Program-made: the position numbers and the translations under genes
Shown: positions 11,916-14,215 of the stretch, in pieces
How the letters are laid out: each line of letters begins with the position of its first letter
Numbering within the stretch: position 1 is the first letter of the stretch
DNA from: AC-32 sp049644305
GTDB lineage: Bacteria; Actinomycetota; Thermoleophilia; Gaiellales; Gaiellaceae
Assembly (NCBI GenBank): GCA_049644305.1
Contig: JBARRQ010000120.1
Span: 1-14,215 of the forward strand
Direction of reading: 5' to 3'
DNA: 14,215 nt
The notes under the pieces: generated by a model
What the model saw: only the letters and a program-made list of their open reading frames with translations
What the model was told of the DNA's origin: nothing
Database searches by the model: none

Positions 11916-14095
11916 GCGCCCCGGAGCTGGTCGCCGTGACGGTCGACGGAAGGGAAGTCCGCGTGCCTGCGGGCACCGGGCTCGTGGAGACGGCGCTCGC
12001 AGCCGGGATCGAGATCCCTGTCTTCTGCTACGAGCCACGGCTGGGCGCAGCGATCGGCGCCTGCCGTATGTGCCTCTGCGAGGTCGAGGGCATGCCGAAG
12101 CTCCAGACCGCCTGCACGATGACCGCACAGGACGGGATGGTCGTCCACTCGGCCCAGACCTCTGCGAAGGCCGCGGAGGGGCAGGAGGCGACACTCGAGT
12201 TCATCCTCGTCAACCACCCGCTCGACTGCCCCGTCTGCGACAAGGGCGGCGAGTGCCCGCTCCAGGACCTGACCTTCCGCTGGGGGCCGGGAAACACGCG
12301 CATGACCTTCCCGAAGCGCACCTTCGAGAAGCCGATCCCGATCTCGCCGGCGATCGCGCTCGACCGCGAGCGCTGCATCCTCTGCTACCGCTGCACTCGC
12401 TTCTCCGAGGATGTGGCGGAGGACGGGCAGCTCGTCGCGCTCAATCGCGGCGCGCAGTCGGTGATCGCGACGTTCGAAGACCAGCCCTACCGCGCCCCCT
12501 TCACCGGAAACGTGATCGAGCTCTGCCCGGTCGGCGCGCTGACCTCGACGCAGTACCGCTTCGAGGCACGCCCGTGGGAGATCCAGAACGTTCCGACCGT
12601 CTGCGGTCTCTGTCCCGTCGGCTGCAACATCCAGGCCACGACCCGCGAGGGCAAGGTCAAGCGCATCCTCTCGCGGAACCACCCCGAGGTCGACGAGGGC
12701 TGGCTCTGCGACAAGGGCCGCTTTGCCTTCACGCACCTGCGTGCGCGAGATCGCATCACAGATCCGCTGAGGCGCATCCGCCGCCGCGGCTTCGAGGAGC
12801 TCTCCTGGGACGAGGCGATCGACGAGGCAGAGCGGATGCTCCGCGCCGCGGAGGGTCGGATCGTGACCGCATTCTCCGGCTCGGAGACCGTCGAACAGGC
12901 CTACGCGCTCGGCAAGCTCCTCCGCGGGCAGCTCGGCGCGCACTCGGCGGTGCTGCTCGAAGAGACGAGCCCGGCGCTCGACGCCTTCCGCCTGCCGCTC
13001 TCGGCGATCCGCGACGCCGAGCTCGTCATCGTCCTCGGCGACGAGCCCGTCGCCGAAAGGGCACCCATCGTCGACCTCTGGCTCAAGGCGGCTCAGCGGA
13101 ACGGCGTCCACGTCGGCTATGCGGGCGATGCCGTCGCGAGCTGTCGCAAGCTCGCAGACCGGCGCAATGCGCTCGGCAAGCGGCTCCGCGAGAGCGAGCG
13201 GGCAATCCTCGTCTGGTCGGCCGAGGAAGGATCGGGCGGAGCGCATCTGGCCTCGCTCGCTCGGGAGGTCGGCTTCGCCGACAAGCCCGGCAGCGGAGCC
13301 TTCCATCTGCCGAGCACCCCGAACGGCCGAGGCGTCGCCGACGCCTGGGCCGCCGCATCCGACGAGGAGGGGCCGGACCCGTACCCGATTGGCCTGCTCG
13401 TGGTCTCCGGCGACGAGGCCGCGGCCGATGCCAGCGTGCGCGCGCTGGCCGAGCGCGCCGAGCGCATCCTCGTCACCTCGATGTTCCAGGGGCTCGTCGT
13501 CGGCTGGGCCGATCTCGTCCTGCCCGGGACGAGCTACCTCGAGCGGGACGGCACCTACGTCAACCTCGAGGGCCGCCTCCAGCGGCTGCGGCGTACTGTG
13601 ATCCCGCCCGCGCCGGACGAGCTCGCGTGGATCTCGAAGCTCAGCGAGCGATTCGGCGTCCAGACCGCTCCGTACCCCTCCGCGGTCTTCGCCGAGCTCT
13701 CCGAGCGAATCTATGACGGGCTCCCCTTCGGCGAGGTCGGTGAGCAGGCCGCGCTGCGGACGCGGAGCGAGGCGCCTCCGACGAAGCTGCCCAGGGAAGC
13801 ACCGCTCCCGAAGGGGCCAGGCCTCCAGGTCGTTCGCTATCGGCCGCTCTTCTCGGGCCCCGCGGTCGATCGCGTGCCCGAGCTGCAGTTTCAGCGCCCC
13901 GGGCCCGAGATCGAGCTCTCGCCCAAGGACGCCGGTGCCCGTGAAATCGCGAGCGGCGACACAGTCACCGTCTCCCACAACGGCACGTCCGTCCAGCTCC
14001 GCGCCCGCGTCAGCAGCCAGCTGCGCGAGGGCGTTGTCCGGATCCCGCTCGAGCACGCTGGCGAGCTGGGCGGTCGCGTGGAAGTCGGCAAGTGA
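11912..14095 (+). CDS. nuoG: NADH-quinone oxidoreductase subunit G
   Basis: A 727-aa subunit (75-kDa homologue) that relays electrons through several clusters. The [2Fe-2S] N1b ligands are C39, C51, C54 and C68. The N5 set is H102-x3-C106-x2-C109-x5-C115. N4 uses C155, C158, C161 and C205. The optional N7 set is also complete: C231-x2-C234-x3-C238-x27-C266. Residues from about 228 form a molybdopterin-oxidoreductase-like domain that in this family holds no molybdenum, and about 650-727 resemble the dinucleotide-binding C-terminal domain (ELSPKDAGAREIASGDTVTV). The start is GTG 11912, overlapping the nuoF stop; the end overlaps the nuoH start, both as GTGA. Length is normal for actinobacterial NuoG. 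Confidence 0.96.
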   Translation: MSAPELVAVTVDGREVRVPAGTGLVETALAAGIEIPVFCYEPRLGAAIGACRMCLCEVEGMPKLQTACTMTAQDGMVVHSAQTSAKAAEGQEATLEFILVNHPLDCPVCDKGGECPLQDLTFRWGPGNTRMTFPKRTFEKPIPISPAIALDRERCILCYRCTRFSEDVAEDGQLVALNRGAQSVIATFEDQPYRAPFTGNVIELCPVGALTSTQYRFEARPWEIQNVPTVCGLCPVGCNIQATTREGKVKRILSRNHPEVDEGWLCDKGRFAFTHLRARDRITDPLRRIRRRGFEELSWDEAIDEAERMLRAAEGRIVTAFSGSETVEQAYALGKLLRGQLGAHSAVLLEETSPALDAFRLPLSAIRDAELVIVLGDEPVAERAPIVDLWLKAAQRNGVHVGYAGDAVASCRKLADRRNALGKRLRESERAILVWSAEEGSGGAHLASLAREVGFADKPGSGAFHLPSTPNGRGVADAWAAASDEEGPDPYPIGLLVVSGDEAAADASVRALAERAERILVTSMFQGLVVGWADLVLPGTSYLERDGTYVNLEGRLQRLRRTVIPPAPDELAWISKLSERFGVQTAPYPSAVFAELSERIYDGLPFGEVGEQAALRTRSEAPPTKLPREAPLPKGPGLQVVRYRPLFSGPAVDRVPELQFQRPGPEIELSPKDAGAREIASGDTVTVSHNGTSVQLRARVSSQLREGVVRIPLEHAGELGGRVEVGK

Positions 14096-14215
14096 GCGAC
14101 CCCTGGTGGATCTCGCTGATCAAGGCGTTCGTGATCATCAACCTCCTCTTGCTCACCTTCGCCTACATGACGTGGGTGGAGCGGAAGGTGCTCGGGCGGA
14201 TGCAGCTCCGCTACG
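14092..14215 (+). CDS. nuoH: NADH-quinone oxidoreductase subunit H (3' partial)
   Basis: The first 41 codons are visible before the window ends. The product begins MSDPWWISLIKAFVIINLL with a first transmembrane helix at about 7-27. The diagnostic NuoH/ND1 segment follows: TWVERKVLGRMQLRYG (27-42), which lies next to the quinone entry site in complex I. The start is GTG 14092, overlapping the nuoG stop as GTGA. The position after nuoG is the canonical operon order. Confidence 0.93.
   Translation, partial: MSDPWWISLIKAFVIINLLLLTFAYMTWVERKVLGRMQLRY

Noticed and set aside
11678..14056. Very long open frame antisense to nuoF/nuoG (792 codons)
   Set aside because: Typical antisense opening in high-GC DNA. 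The sense strand encodes unambiguous NuoG with all cluster ligands, and the antisense product is low-complexity and shows no motif.

Overview
The window is high-GC (roughly two thirds G+C) bacterial DNA, densely packed, with frequent GTG and TTG starts, NTGA stop/start overlaps and strongly G/C-ending codons. It carries an actinobacterial style of gene set: secreted CAP proteins, a class II fumarase, an A-type Fe-S carrier and a canonical nuoABCDEFGH order. I infer a soil or sediment actinobacterium, possibly of class Thermoleophilia (Gaiella/Solirubrobacter-like). That placement is an impression from protein style and was not computed.

Layout. Positions 1-1979 (+): two tandem paralogous secreted CAP/SCP proteins. 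The first lacks its 5' end and has a 34-proline linker plus a beta-rich C-terminal domain. The second has a cadherin-like/Ig-like C-terminal domain. Positions 1994-6961 (-): a co-directional set transcribed toward the window start, in the order erpA-like Fe-S carrier, small four-helix membrane protein, ferredoxin/thioredoxin-reductase-like flavoprotein, secreted Asp-box beta-propeller, 70-aa zinc-ribbon protein and fumC. Positions 6962-7108: divergent control region. Positions 7109-14215 (+): respiratory complex I, nuoA, B, C, D, E, F, G and the start of nuoH.

The complex I genes are welded together: nuoB/C, F/G and G/H share NTGA overlaps, nuoE/F overlap by 11 nt, and nuoC/D abut. Only two junctions are open, nuoA-nuoB (198 nt) and nuoD-nuoE (121 nt). 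Both are filled by the same unusual repeat: two near-identical 81-nt copies (80/81) after nuoA and one diverged 105-nt copy after nuoD. Every copy starts with the TGA that stops the upstream reading frame. Each then carries a short hairpin, a second hairpin of variable length, and a conserved tail containing GACCGGTC. It ends just before the next Shine-Dalgarno sequence. The hairpins survive sequence change, including one full compensatory base-pair change and a second hairpin whose stem is almost entirely different in sequence. One forward frame also stays open through all three copies, and each resulting 34-42 codon frame overlaps its neighbours by NTGA at both ends. This is the part of the window most likely to be undescribed. 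It is either a structured palindromic repeat family that colonises operon junctions without breaking translational coupling, or a family of small translated linkers.

Functional theme: complex I (NADH to quinone electron transfer) sits beside an A-type Fe-S cluster carrier that could help mature its many clusters, an NAD(P)H flavoprotein, and the TCA enzyme fumarase. The secreted CAP and Asp-box proteins are a separate, cell-surface theme.
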